Of a stretch of DNA of 63,344 bases, positions 8,699-17,157 are shown piece after piece. Positions within the stretch are counted from its first letter, which is position 1. The number at the start of each line of letters is the position of its first letter. The position numbers were made by a program, and so were the translations under genes. The notes beneath the pieces are model-generated. The model saw only the letters and a list, made by a program, of their open reading frames with translations. It was not told the DNA's origin and did no database searches. This DNA comes from Blastococcus sp. (GTDB lineage Bacteria > Actinomycetota > Actinomycetes > Mycobacteriales > Geodermatophilaceae), in contig JAODNN010000123.1 of the NCBI GenBank assembly GCA_025465355.1, forward strand, positions 1 to 63,344, written 5' to 3'.

Positions 8699-9259
8699 GT
8701 GCTCGTGCTCGATGACCTGGACCGGACGTTGCGGGAACTGCTGCTGGGGCAGGTGCCCGACCTGGCTGCCGATCACCTCCACTTCGAACCGCCCGACACC
8801 GACTTCACCCCTGCAGTGCCGGCGGTCGACCTGTTCCTCTACGACGTGCGGGAGAACCGCCAGCTGCGCAGCAACGACTGGGAGCTCGACCGGCCGGGGA
8901 ACGGCTCGGTGACCAAGCGCCGCGCGCCGAGGCGGGTGGACTGCTCCTACCTGATCACCGCCTGGGCCGGCGATCCGTTGAGTGAGCACCTGCTGCTCGG
9001 CCGGGTGCTCCGCGCGCTGCTGCAGTCGCCCGTGATCGCCGGGGACACGCCACAGGGGGAGCTGGCCGGCCAGCAGCTGCCGACCAGCATCCTTCAGCCG
9101 ACCCTGCTGCAGGGCATCGGCGAGTTCTGGCAGGCGATGGGCAACAAGCCTCGCGCCGCCGTCCATCTCACGGTCACCGCCGCCGTCGACACCGCTACGC
9201 CCTCGACCGTCCCCGAGGTACGTGAACCGACGATCCGCATCGTCTCCAAGGAGCCCTGA
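8699..9259 (+). CDS. DUF4255 family tail terminator-like protein (Pvc16/Afp16-like)
   Basis: 186 aa (184 if translation starts at the GTG at 8705). It matches the DUF4255 family: an N-terminal helix LDDLDRTLRELLLGQ, then VDLFLYDVRENRQLRSNDW and CSYLITAWAGDPLSEHLLLGRVLRALL. In injection systems of the Afp/PVC type the equivalent protein (Afp16) is thought to cap and terminate the tube and sheath at their end distal to the baseplate, setting final length. It follows the DUF4157 gene by nine bases and ends two bases before the first sheath gene. Confidence 0.85.
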   Translation: MLVLDDLDRTLRELLLGQVPDLAADHLHFEPPDTDFTPAVPAVDLFLYDVRENRQLRSNDWELDRPGNGSVTKRRAPRRVDCSYLITAWAGDPLSEHLLLGRVLRALLQSPVIAGDTPQGELAGQQLPTSILQPTLLQGIGEFWQAMGNKPRAAVHLTVTAAVDTATPSTVPEVREPTIRIVSKEP

Positions 9260-9261
9260 CC

Positions 9262-10470
9262 ATGCCTCAATACTTCGCGCCCGGCGTCTACGTCGAGGAG
9301 GTCACCTCGGGGATCAAGCCCATCTCGGGCGTCGGCACCAGCACCGCCGGCTTCGTCGGAGCAGTGGCCGACGACGTGACGATGCCCCTCCGGCCGGGTC
9401 AGGTGGATGCGCACTACGCGGTGGCCCCGGAGCACGAGGCGCGCCTGACCACGAGCTGGGAGGCGTTCACCCAGGCCTTCGGCGACCTGCAGTTCGGCAA
9501 CCTCGTGCTCGCCCACGCGGTCTACGGGTTCTTCAACAACGGCGGCAGCCGGTGCTGGGTGACCCGCGTCGCGGCTCCGGCGCCGAGCGGCGACCACCCC
9601 GATGCGCCCGACGTCGACGCCGTGGCCACCTCGTCGGTGACGGCGGCCCTGGACACCTTCAAGGCCATCGACGAGATCGCCATCGTCGCGGTGCCCGGGG
9701 CGACCTCCGATGCCACGCAGAACGCGGTGCTCGACCACTGCGAGAACAAGCACCTCCAGGACCGCTTCGCGGTCCTCGACGGGCGTCGCACCACCGAGGC
9801 CACCCGCGACGCCGTCCAGGGCGGCACGCGGGACTCCAGCTACGGAGCGATCTACCACCCGTGGCTCCGGGTCTACGACCCCGTGTCCAACGGCTCGCTC
9901 ACCGTGCCCCCCAGCGGGCACGTCGCCGGCGTCTTCGCCCGGGTCGACACCGAACGCGGGGTGCACAAGGCCCCCGCCAACGAGGTGGTCCGTGGCGCCC
10001 TCGACGTGGCGACCGTGGTGAGCCGTGAGGACCAGGCGGGTCTCAACCCCGAGGACATCAACGTGATTCGCCGCTTCGGCGCCAACGTGACGATCTTCGG
10101 GGCGCGCACGCTGGGTGGAAAGGAGGACCCCGAGTGGCGCTACGTGAGCGTCCGGCGGCTCTTCCTCTTCCTGCGGGACTCGATCAACGCGGGAGTGCAG
10201 TGGACCGTGTTCGAGCCCAACGACGCGGCCCTGTGGGGCAAGCTGCGCCGCAACGTCGGCGCGTTCCTCACCAACGTCTGGCGGTCCGGGGCGCTGGTGG
10301 GAGCCACGCCTGCACAGGCGTTCTACGTCCGCTGCGACGAGACGCTGAACCCTCCGGAGGTCCAGGCGCTCGGCCAGGTCGTCGTAGAGATCGGGGTCGC
10401 GGTGGTCCGACCGGCCGAGTTCGTGATCTTCCGCATCAGCCAGTGGGCCGGCCCCGCGGCGGCCGCATGA
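9262..10470 (+). CDS. Contractile sheath protein 1
   Basis: Phage tail sheath family protein, 402 aa. The N-terminus APGVYVEEVTSGIKPISGVG is the classic handshake strand of sheath proteins, and the C-terminus holds the conserved core (FEPNDAALWGKLRRNVGAFL, FYVRCDETLNPPEV, ending PAEFVIFRI). It should polymerise around the inner tube and contract to drive it out. AAGGAG eight bases upstream supports the ATG at 9262. The stop overlaps the ATG of a second, shorter sheath gene; both share the FYVRCD..NPPEV and FEPND blocks, which shows an old duplication. Confidence 0.95.
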   Translation: MPQYFAPGVYVEEVTSGIKPISGVGTSTAGFVGAVADDVTMPLRPGQVDAHYAVAPEHEARLTTSWEAFTQAFGDLQFGNLVLAHAVYGFFNNGGSRCWVTRVAAPAPSGDHPDAPDVDAVATSSVTAALDTFKAIDEIAIVAVPGATSDATQNAVLDHCENKHLQDRFAVLDGRRTTEATRDAVQGGTRDSSYGAIYHPWLRVYDPVSNGSLTVPPSGHVAGVFARVDTERGVHKAPANEVVRGALDVATVVSREDQAGLNPEDINVIRRFGANVTIFGARTLGGKEDPEWRYVSVRRLFLFLRDSINAGVQWTVFEPNDAALWGKLRRNVGAFLTNVWRSGALVGATPAQAFYVRCDETLNPPEVQALGQVVVEIGVAVVRPAEFVIFRISQWAGPAAAA

Positions 10471-11600
10471 GCGCCGTCCCGTTCCCCGCCCCCGCTGTCA
10501 TGCGACCGCTGCCCGGGATCTCCCGGGAGCTCGTCCTCCCGGAGCAGCGACCGGCCGAGCCGCCGACCGGCGTGTGCGCTCTGCTCGGCGTCGCCGGGCG
10601 CGGTCCCCTCTACACGGCCGTGCCGCTGCGGCGGGCCGACGAGTTCGCCGCCGTGTTCGGTCCCGCGCCGGAGGGCAGCCACCTCGCCGCGGCGGTCGAG
10701 GGATTCTTCAGCTGCGGCGGAGCATCCTGCTACGCCATCCGGGTGGAGCCGGCAGACCCCGACTGGCTGACACGAGGGCTGGCCGCGCTGGCGCCGTTGG
10801 CGGACGCGGACCTGGTCGCCGTCCCGGACCTCGCGGCGGCAACTCCCGGTCGCTGGCTCGAGCTGCAGAAGGAGCTACTCGACGATTGCGAACGCAGCGG
10901 CGCCCGGTTCGCCGTCCTGGACTCCCTCCCCGGGGCGAGCGCCGCGGACGTTCGTGCCCAGCGGGACGGCCTGCAGAGCCGCTTCGGCGCGCTGTACTTC
11001 CCCTGGGTGCGCCTCGCCGGCGGGCAGGTCGTGCCGCCCAGTGGCCACGTGGCCGGGGCCTACGCGGCCAGTGACGCCGCCCGGGGAGTGGGCGCGGCCC
11101 CTGCCAACCTGGAACTGGCCGGGGTCTTCGACCTCGTGCCCGCGCCGACGCCGGCGGAGCTGGCCGACCTGAGCGCCGCCGCGGTGAACCCGTTGCGCAG
11201 CCTGCCCGGGCGGGGCATCCGCGTCTGGGGTGCTCGCACGCTGGCCGGCCCCGACCAGCCGGAGTGGACGGCGATCGGGGTCTGCCGGCTCTTCCTCTCC
11301 CTGGCCCGCTGGCTGGCCGCGACCGCCCCCGCCCTCGCCTTCGAGCCGAACGACCTCACGTTGTGGATCCGGATCCGCCGTCAGCTGACCGAGCGCCTCT
11401 GGCGGCTGTGGCGCGAGGGCAGCCTGGCCGGCGCCGCCCCCGACAGTGCGTTCTACGTGCGGTGTGACGCCGGGACCAATCCGCCCGAGGTGCGCGATGC
11501 GGGTCTCGTCGTCACCGAGATAGGGCTGGCGCCGAGCGTGCCGGCCGAGTTCGTCGTCGTCCGGCTCGTCCAGCAGGACGGGCGCACCACCTTCGCCTGA
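10467..11600 (+). CDS. Contractile sheath protein 2
   Basis: Second sheath paralogue, 377 aa. It shares with its neighbour the VPPSGHVAGAYAASDAARGV stretch, WGARTLAGPDQPEW, FEPNDLTLWIRIRRQL and FYVRCDAGTNPPEVRDAGLVVTEIG. Its N-terminus differs: instead of the canonical APGVYVEE strand it begins MSAVPFPAPAVMRPLPGISRE. In Afp/PVC particles the main sheath (Afp2) is accompanied by minor sheath proteins at the baseplate or end layers, and this copy may play such a specialised part. Translationally coupled through ATGA. Confidence 0.93.
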   Translation: MSAVPFPAPAVMRPLPGISRELVLPEQRPAEPPTGVCALLGVAGRGPLYTAVPLRRADEFAAVFGPAPEGSHLAAAVEGFFSCGGASCYAIRVEPADPDWLTRGLAALAPLADADLVAVPDLAAATPGRWLELQKELLDDCERSGARFAVLDSLPGASAADVRAQRDGLQSRFGALYFPWVRLAGGQVVPPSGHVAGAYAASDAARGVGAAPANLELAGVFDLVPAPTPAELADLSAAAVNPLRSLPGRGIRVWGARTLAGPDQPEWTAIGVCRLFLSLARWLAATAPALAFEPNDLTLWIRIRRQLTERLWRLWREGSLAGAAPDSAFYVRCDAGTNPPEVRDAGLVVTEIGLAPSVPAEFVVVRLVQQDGRTTFA

Positions 11601-11647
11601 ACAGACCCGCTGACCCACCCGGGCAGCCGAACAGGGAGGCCGACACC

Positions 11648-12085
11648 GTGGCCGCTGGAGATCGCACCGATCCGTACCGCTCCTACAACTTCCTGGTCGA
11701 GATCGACGGGATCACCCGCGCGGGTTTCCGGGACTGCTCGGGCCTGGACTCCAGCTCACCGGCCATCGAGTACCGGGAGGGCAACGACCGGCAACTGTCC
11801 ACTCGCAAGATCCCGGGCCTGGTGAGCTTTCCGAACATCAGCCTGAGCCGCGGTATCACCGACGATCCCGAGCTGTGGGAGTGGCGGCTGCAGGCGGCTC
11901 AGGGCACCGTGTCCCGGCGCAACGGGTCGATCGTGCTGCTCGACGACGCCGGCGAGGAGAAACTGCGCTGGAACTTCCGCGAGGGCTGGCCGACCCAGTG
12001 GAGCGGTCCGACGTTCGACGCCACCGGGAGCGACGTGGCGATCGAGGTCCTCGAGATCGCCCACGAGGGGCTGACCCGTGGCTGA
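11648..12085 (+). CDS. Inner tube protein 1 (gp19-like)
   Basis: 145 aa protein of the T4 gp19-like tail tube family (Afp1/Afp5-like). Typical features: DPYRSYNFLVEIDGITRAGF at the N-terminus, the CSGLDSSSPAIEYREGND loop, LSRGITDDPELWEWRL, and a C-terminal ending FDATGSDVAIEVLEIAHEGL. Stacked hexamers of this protein form the rigid needle inside the sheath. It starts at a GTG preceded by AGGGAGG, 47 bases after the second sheath gene. Confidence 0.93.
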   Translation: MAAGDRTDPYRSYNFLVEIDGITRAGFRDCSGLDSSSPAIEYREGNDRQLSTRKIPGLVSFPNISLSRGITDDPELWEWRLQAAQGTVSRRNGSIVLLDDAGEEKLRWNFREGWPTQWSGPTFDATGSDVAIEVLEIAHEGLTRG

Positions 12086-12491
12086 CGGTGCTCCGGCGGC
12101 GCCGTTCCCCGGGACGCCGGGCATCGAGGCGCCGTCCACCGAGACGGCCTTCACGCTGCCGCTGGGGTACCGCGATCCCGACGGCGTCCTGCACGGCGAG
12201 GGCACGATGCGGCTGGCCACCGCCTTCGACGAGATCGCCCCGCTGAAGGACCCGCGCGTGCAGGCCAATCCCGGCTATCTGGTGGTCATCCTGCTGTCCC
12301 GGGTGATCACCCGCCTGGGGACGCTCCCGGATCTCACGCCGCGCATCGTCGAGGGGTTCTTCGCCGCCGACCTGGCATACCTCCAGGACCTCTACAACCG
12401 GCTCAACGACCCCGGCGGGGGACGCCTGCTCGTGGCCTGCCCGCACTGCAGTGGCGAGTTCGAGGTGGACACGGGGAGCCCGGGGGAATGA
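12078..12491 (+). CDS. Putative tail assembly (chaperone-like) protein of injection system
   Basis: 137 aa, lying between the two tube genes as is common in contractile injection loci. Central helical segment (GTMRLATAFDEIAPLKDPRVQ and VVILLSRVITRLGTLPDL) and a C-terminal CPHC pair followed by an acidic tail (EFEVDTGSPGE), resembling half of a zinc ribbon. Small genes at this position in phage tails are usually assembly factors rather than structural parts. The function is inferred from position and overall similarity to tail-assembly proteins in such loci; it overlaps its neighbours at both ends. Confidence 0.65.
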   Translation: MADGAPAAPFPGTPGIEAPSTETAFTLPLGYRDPDGVLHGEGTMRLATAFDEIAPLKDPRVQANPGYLVVILLSRVITRLGTLPDLTPRIVEGFFAADLAYLQDLYNRLNDPGGGRLLVACPHCSGEFEVDTGSPGE

Positions 12492-12676
12492 GGCGCTACC
12501 CCTCGCAGCGGCTCCGGGAGGAGGTGGCGTACGTGGCTCATCACCTGCACTGGTCCTACCGGGAGCTGATGGGCATGGAGCACGGCGAACGTCTGGTGTG
12601 GGTGGCCCAGGCCGCGCGACTGGCCGGACCGGACGGGGCGCCGCACGCGGCTCCGGACGACGGTCGGTGGCGGTGA
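12488..12676 (+). CDS. Small GpE/DUF6760-like tail protein
   Basis: 62 aa, helical, with YPSQRLREEVAYVAHHLHWSY followed by ELMGMEHGERLVWVAQAARL. Small proteins of this look (W-Y-x-x-L-M-x-M-x-x-x-E) follow the assembly-chaperone gene in phage-tail and injection loci, like the second chaperone product in lambda-type tails. ATGA overlap with the preceding gene supports that it is real despite its size. The role in assembly is inference. Confidence 0.65.
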   Translation: MRRYPSQRLREEVAYVAHHLHWSYRELMGMEHGERLVWVAQAARLAGPDGAPHAAPDDGRWR

Positions 12677-12683
12677 GCGGCGG

Positions 12684-13166
12684 ATGACGGCTCCGGGCGC
12701 ACGACGCGATCCCTACGCGGGGCTGCGGTTCCGCATCCAGCTCGAGGGACTGGAGGTCGGCGGCTTCAGCGAGGTCAGCGGCCTCGAGGCGGTCGTGGAG
12801 ACGACGACCTACCGGGAAGGCGGCGAGAACTCCTTCGAGCACAAGCTCGCCGGGCCCGTCGCATATCCCCGCAACGTGACGCTGCGCCGCGGCCTCACCG
12901 ACAGCGCCGACTTCTGGGACTGGCTGGATCAGGTCGGCCTGGGGCTGGTGATCCGCCGGAACCTCACGATCATGCTGCTGGGCGTCGACGGCGAGCCGGC
13001 GCTGCTGTGGGACTGCCGCGGGGCCTTCCCGGTCCGCTGGAGCGGGCCCGAGCTGAACGCGACGTCCCCTGTCGTGGCCTTCGAGACCCTCGAGCTGGCG
13101 CATCACGGCATCACCCGCGCCCGCGGCCGAAGCCTCATCGCCTCGGTCACGCGGAGGGTCCTGTGA
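12684..13166 (+). CDS. Inner tube protein 2 (gp19-like)
   Basis: Second tube-family protein, 160 aa. The layout matches the first: DPYAGLRFRIQLEGLEVGGFSEVSGLE, TTYREGGENSFEHKLAGP, VTLRRGLTDSADFWDWL, RWSGPELNATSPVVAFETLELAHHGI. It carries about 15 extra C-terminal residues. In Afp/PVC systems one tube paralogue forms the shaft and another forms the initiating layer on the hub; this copy, nearest the baseplate genes, may be the adaptor. The ATG at 12684 follows the small DUF6760-like gene by seven bases. The stop overlaps the next gene's GTG. Confidence 0.92.
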   Translation: MTAPGARRDPYAGLRFRIQLEGLEVGGFSEVSGLEAVVETTTYREGGENSFEHKLAGPVAYPRNVTLRRGLTDSADFWDWLDQVGLGLVIRRNLTIMLLGVDGEPALLWDCRGAFPVRWSGPELNATSPVVAFETLELAHHGITRARGRSLIASVTRRVL

Positions 13167-14263
13167 CCGGCCCGACGCTGCCGCCCGTGGACCCGACGTG
13201 GGCGGATGCGCTGGATGCCCGGTTGCTGCGGCGCCTCCTCGGCCGCCGTCCCCGGCTGTCACCGGCCGCCCGGCGCGGCCTCGACCGGCTCGCGCTCGGG
13301 GAGCGGCGGGTGCCGGTGTCGTTGCGCCTGGCCCGTCGCGCCCACGTGGCGGAGGAGGAACCGGCCGGGCCGGCCCTGACCGTCGTCCACGCGATCGGCC
13401 GGGCCGCTGCCGACGCGGGGCGTGCTGCCGACATCGTCCGGCAGCCGGCCCGGCGGGCGGACGAGTATCCGCGTTCCGCCCGACCGGAGGCCGGCCCGGT
13501 GCGGCAGGAGGACGGCGACGCGAGCACCGCGGTCGGAGGGCGGCGGCAATCCGCACCGGGCCCCGAGCCGGAACCCATGAGGACCGCGCGGCCGTCCTGG
13601 GCCCCGGGGCAGGGCCGGCTTCGGGTCGTGCCCGCGGTCAAGGCCGGTGAGGGAGCGGCCGGTCCGGTCGTGGCGTCCATGCGGGCAACGGGCGCGCCGG
13701 TCGCCCGCCGCGGAACCGCCGGTCGTGACGGGTACCCCGGAACGGGGACGCGAGGGCGCGCAGTGGGAGCATCTGCGCCGGTCAGCGCGGTGGCCGGGGC
13801 CCTCCCCGCCCGACCAGGCAGCCCCGTCTCTCCCGCCCCAGCGCCACGCGTGCGCCCCGCGCCGCGTGACCCGGCGCGGACCGGCAGACCGCAGGTGCCG
13901 GCTTCCCGGAGAGGCGCCCGCTCTTCCTCGGTCGCCCCCCGCGCGGTGGTGCAGCCCCGGGCCCCGTCCGCCCCCGGCCCGACCCGACCGGCGCATCCCC
14001 GCGCATCCTCCGCGCCGCCGTCGCGGGCCGGGGAACCGCCCGCCGGTGGACCGCCGGCCGCGACTCCGCCGGCACGTGCGGCCTCGGGCGGCGCGGTCCA
14101 GCCGCTGCGCGCGGCCGCGACCGAGCCCGTGTCCGAGGCGGCCAGGTCCACAGTCGACGACGTCGTGGAACAGGTGCTCCGCCGGCTGGGCCGGGAGTTC
14201 GCGGTGTCGGCCGAGCGTCGCGGGCTCCGCGGCGGCGAACGTGGTGGGGAGCTGGGCCGATGA
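13163..14263 (+). CDS. Proline/alanine/arginine-rich injection-system protein of unknown function
   Basis: 366 aa, not recognised. The N-terminal ~75 residues look folded (DALDARLLRRLLGRRPRLSP, then LALGERRVPVSLRLARR). A long basic, disordered-looking stretch rich in Pro, Ala, Arg and Gly follows (about 95-320). It ends in a short amphipathic helix (TVDDVVEQVLRRLGREF, about 331-347). It lies between the second tube gene and the LysM baseplate gene, coupled at both ends (GTGA and ATGA). The position is where linker proteins such as Pvc6 sit. A tape measure would be larger and mainly helical, so that role is only a possibility. Third-position GC stays high throughout, so it is a real gene. Confidence 0.75.
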   Translation: MTGPTLPPVDPTWADALDARLLRRLLGRRPRLSPAARRGLDRLALGERRVPVSLRLARRAHVAEEEPAGPALTVVHAIGRAAADAGRAADIVRQPARRADEYPRSARPEAGPVRQEDGDASTAVGGRRQSAPGPEPEPMRTARPSWAPGQGRLRVVPAVKAGEGAAGPVVASMRATGAPVARRGTAGRDGYPGTGTRGRAVGASAPVSAVAGALPARPGSPVSPAPAPRVRPAPRDPARTGRPQVPASRRGARSSSVAPRAVVQPRAPSAPGPTRPAHPRASSAPPSRAGEPPAGGPPAATPPARAASGGAVQPLRAAATEPVSEAARSTVDDVVEQVLRRLGREFAVSAERRGLRGGERGGELGR

Positions 14264-14907
14264 CGCTGGCCAAGCTGACCATCTGGCCCGAGATCGGGTT
14301 GCCGGTCGTCGCCCTCTTCAATCCTCAGCAGGTGTCGATCAGCAAGAGCGCGCAGTGGCGGCGGATCGCCGTCGCGGAGAGCGACGTCATGCGCGCGCAG
14401 TTCACCCACGGTGAGCCGGCCGCGCTGAGCCTGGACCTGCTCTTCGACACCTACGAGCTCGGGCTCGACGTCCGGCTGCTCACCAGGCAGGTCGAGACGC
14501 TGGCCACGGTCCGGGGCCACGGGAGCATCCACCGGCCGCCGGTGTGCAAGCTGGTCTGGGGCGCGCAGGGCGTGTTCTTCGAGGGCGTGCTCACGGCGGT
14601 CACCTCCACCTTCACGCTGTTCTCGCCGCTGGGCTCCCCGGTCCGTGCGCGGCTGGAGTGCACCTTCACCGAGTGGCTGTCGGCCCGGCGCGAGGCGCTC
14701 CTGCAGCACAAGCAGTCGCCCGACGTCGCCAAGACCCGTGTCGTCCGGCGTGGCGACACGCTCAGTGCGATCGCGGCCGAGGAGTACGGCGATCCGGCAG
14801 CCTGGCGGCCCATCGCCCGGGCCAACGGAATCATCGACGCCCGCCGGCTGCCGCCCGGCCAGGTGCTCACCATCCCCGTTCTCCAGCCCGCCGGCGGTGC
14901 GCCGTGA
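14260..14907 (+). CDS. LysM-domain baseplate protein (Pvc7/Afp7-like)
   Basis: 215 aa. The N-terminal ~150 residues match the contractile-system baseplate protein that joins tube and hub (LFNPQQVSISKSAQWRR, LSLDLLFDTYELG, PPVCKLVWG, FTLFSPLGSPVRARLECTF). Residues about 157-206 are a LysM domain (VVRRGDTLSAIAAEEYGDP and ANGIIDARRLPPGQVLTIP), probably docking rather than peptidoglycan binding in this setting, as in T4 gp53 and Afp7. The gene is coupled to its neighbours by ATGA upstream and GTGA downstream. Confidence 0.9.
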   Translation: MTLAKLTIWPEIGLPVVALFNPQQVSISKSAQWRRIAVAESDVMRAQFTHGEPAALSLDLLFDTYELGLDVRLLTRQVETLATVRGHGSIHRPPVCKLVWGAQGVFFEGVLTAVTSTFTLFSPLGSPVRARLECTFTEWLSARREALLQHKQSPDVAKTRVVRRGDTLSAIAAEEYGDPAAWRPIARANGIIDARRLPPGQVLTIPVLQPAGGAP

Positions 14908-16082
14908 CCGGGCCGGGAAGCCGCGCCGCGGCCGGCTCCCGCGGTGGGCCGTCCGGCAGCCTGGCGACCGGCCTGGCCGCGGGTCTGCTGGACGGCCTGC
15001 CCGGCGGCCCGGTGGCCGGAGGCACCGCGGTCGGGACCGACCGGCCCACGCCCGCGTTCGCGCTGCGGGTCGGTGGCCTGCCGCTGCCGGCCGAGGTGGC
15101 GTCCGACGTGATCTCGGTCAGCGCCTTCCAGGACGTCGGCCTTCCGGGGATGTTCACGGTCCGGCTGATCGACTGGAACCCCGACCGGCGGGTGACGACG
15201 TGGTCGGACGGGCCGCCCTTCGAACCAGGGGCTCCTGTCGAGGTGCTCCTGGGCTACGTCGGGGCGCTGACCTGCGTGCTCATCGGGGAGATCACCGGGC
15301 TCGAGCTGGAGATCGACGGCGACCAGCCGCCGACGGTGCTCGTGCGCGGCTACGACCGTAGGCACCGGTTGATGCGGGGTCAGCTCACCCGCACCTACGT
15401 GGGCGTCACCGACAGCGACATCGCCCGGCGGATCGGCGCCGAGCGGGGGCTCGCGGTGACGGCGACCAGCACGACGGTGCGCAGCGCACACGTGTTCCAG
15501 CACAACCAGACCGACCTGGAGTTCCTCACCCAGCGGGCCCGGCGGATCGGCTACGAGGTCGGCATCGACGACCGCACGCTGCTGTTCCGCCCACGGCAGC
15601 GTCCGCGGGTGGCCACCGCCGTCCTCCGCCGGGACGTCGACCTGGTGTCCTTCGCCCCGCGGCTGACCACCATGGGACAGACCAGCGCCGTGGTCGTGCA
15701 GGGCTGGAACCCCGGGCAGCCCGACCAACAGCTGCGCGCGGTCGTCGGCACGGACGATCCCGGTGCCCGGGGCGCCGGCTCCACCGATCCGCGCACCGCG
15801 GGCGCCCTCGAGGTCGGCAACCGGACGCTGGTCCGGCCGCTCGCCGACCGTGCCGAGGCCGAGTCGATGGCCGGTGCGCTGGCCGACCGCACCCGTCCGT
15901 GGCGGATCACCGGGCCGGGCACGTGCATCGGCCGCCCGGACGTACGGGCGGGCGAACTGGTCCGCATCGAGGGACTGGGCAGCAGGTTCTCGGGCGACTA
16001 CGCCGTCACCTCGGCGACGCACACCTTCTCCCCGTCGATGGGCTACCGCACGGACTTCCAGGTGGAGAGGCGGTTCCCGTGA
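14904..16082 (+). CDS. Baseplate hub protein (gp27-like, late control D family)
   Basis: 392 aa from a GTG that overlaps the LysM gene stop. A low-complexity Gly/Ala N-terminus (about 45 residues) precedes a hub fold of the late-control-D/gp27 type: FALRVGGLPLPAEVASDVIS, PGMFTVRLIDWN, VEVLLGYVG, VLVRGYDRRHRLMRGQLTRTY, FQHNQTDLEFLTQRARRIGY, and a C-terminal GELVRIEGLGSRFSGDYAVT strand region. It should form the trimeric hub on which the tube starts. In Afp/PVC this hub is fused to the spike as one protein (Afp8/Pvc8); here the spike is the next gene. Confidence 0.9.
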   Translation: MTGPGSRAAAGSRGGPSGSLATGLAAGLLDGLPGGPVAGGTAVGTDRPTPAFALRVGGLPLPAEVASDVISVSAFQDVGLPGMFTVRLIDWNPDRRVTTWSDGPPFEPGAPVEVLLGYVGALTCVLIGEITGLELEIDGDQPPTVLVRGYDRRHRLMRGQLTRTYVGVTDSDIARRIGAERGLAVTATSTTVRSAHVFQHNQTDLEFLTQRARRIGYEVGIDDRTLLFRPRQRPRVATAVLRRDVDLVSFAPRLTTMGQTSAVVVQGWNPGQPDQQLRAVVGTDDPGARGAGSTDPRTAGALEVGNRTLVRPLADRAEAESMAGALADRTRPWRITGPGTCIGRPDVRAGELVRIEGLGSRFSGDYAVTSATHTFSPSMGYRTDFQVERRFP

Positions 16083-16735
16083 ACGAACTCGACGAACTCC
16101 TGCCGTCAGCGGGCAGCGACACCCCGTGGCCGGGCGTCGCGATCGGCGTCGTCACCAGCAACGCCGACCCCGAGCACCTCGGGCGGGTGAAGGTCCGCTT
16201 CCCCGCGGTGTCGGAGACCGTCGAGAGCACCTGGGCGCCGGTGATGACGCCGATGGCGGGAAAGGAGCGCGGACTGCAGATGCTGCCCGAGGCAGGAGAC
16301 ACCGTCGTGGTGGCGTTCGAGCAGGGTGACGTGAACCGGCCTTTCGTCCTCGGTGGCTTCTGGAACGCGGCCCAGCACCCCCCGGAGGGCGACAGCGCCG
16401 GCAACGCCGTCCGGCTGATCCGCTCGCGCAGCGGGCACGCCATCCGGCTCGACGACACCGAGGGCGCCGAGCTCATCCAGATCATCGACAAGAGCGGCAA
16501 GAACACCATCACCATCGACACCGCGAAGAACGAGATCACTGTGCACGCCGCCGGTCCGGTCACCGTCACCGCCGACGGCGACCTCGAGCTCACGGCCAGG
16601 GGCGACCTGAAGCTCCAGGGCCGGCAGGTGACGGTTGCCGCGGACCTGAAGCTCTCCCTGTCCGGCCGGCAAGGCGCCGAACTCACCAGTACCGGCCCGC
16701 TCGCCGTGCGGGGATCGACCGTCGACATCAACTAG
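16079..16735 (+). CDS. Spike protein (gp5/VgrG-like OB fold and beta-helix)
   Basis: 218 aa, starting at a GTG overlapping the hub stop. Residues about 19-110 are a gp5-type OB fold (IGVVTSNADPEHLGRVKVRF, WAPVMTPMAGKERGLQMLPEAGDTVVVAFEQGD, PFVLGGFWN). The rest is a repetitive beta segment with gp5/VgrG-style repeats (IRLDDTEGAEL, ITIDTAKNEITVH, VTVTADGDLELTARGDLKLQG). It should form the trimeric needle below the hub. Hub and spike encoded separately echo T4 gp27/gp5, without the lysozyme domain of gp5. Confidence 0.92.
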   Translation: MNELDELLPSAGSDTPWPGVAIGVVTSNADPEHLGRVKVRFPAVSETVESTWAPVMTPMAGKERGLQMLPEAGDTVVVAFEQGDVNRPFVLGGFWNAAQHPPEGDSAGNAVRLIRSRSGHAIRLDDTEGAELIQIIDKSGKNTITIDTAKNEITVHAAGPVTVTADGDLELTARGDLKLQGRQVTVAADLKLSLSGRQGAELTSTGPLAVRGSTVDIN

Positions 16736-16775
16736 CAGCAGTCAGCCGACCGACACGAGAACCGGAGGCATCCCG

Positions 16776-17156
16776 ATGGGCCAGCCCGCCGCCGCGCAGG
16801 GTGACCTGGTGACCGCAAACGACACGCATCTGGTGGTCATCTCTCAGGTCCCGACAACCGTCGTGCTGCCGTTCGCCGGCCCGCTCACCGACGGCCTGAG
16901 CCCGAATGTGCGCATCGGGGGCCGGGCCGCCGCGGTCGTCGGCAGCGGGGCGCACAACCAGCCTCCGCACATCGCGCCCGGGGGAGCCTTCAGCCGGCCG
17001 CCCACCAACGTGGCCACGGTGCAATCGGGCAGCACCACCGTACGGATCAGCGGGAGGTTCGCGGCCAGGGCAGGGGACCCGGCGCTCACCTGCAACGACC
17101 CGGTGGACGTGCCGGCCGGCACGGTCGGTGCCCTCGGCCCCGTGCGGATCGGCTGA
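16776..17156 (+). CDS. PAAR-like spike-tip protein
   Basis: 126 aa protein with the layout of PAAR-like tips of contractile systems: short N-terminus GQPAAAQGDLVTANDTHLVV, glycine-rich beta turns (IGGRAAAVVGSGAHNQPPHI), and the conserved AARAGDPALTCNDPVDVPAG near the end. Histidines and a cysteine are placed as in metal-binding tips. It should cap the spike and sharpen the puncturing point. It has its own start 40 bases after the spike stop, with a CGGAGG site before the ATG. Confidence 0.87.
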   Translation: MGQPAAAQGDLVTANDTHLVVISQVPTTVVLPFAGPLTDGLSPNVRIGGRAAAVVGSGAHNQPPHIAPGGAFSRPPTNVATVQSGSTTVRISGRFAARAGDPALTCNDPVDVPAGTVGALGPVRIG

Positions 17157-17157
17157 C

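Noticed and set aside
13147-14709. Reverse-strand open frame opposite the proline-rich and LysM genes
   Set aside because: Shadow frame; the forward genes are coupled by 4-base overlaps and fit the operon.
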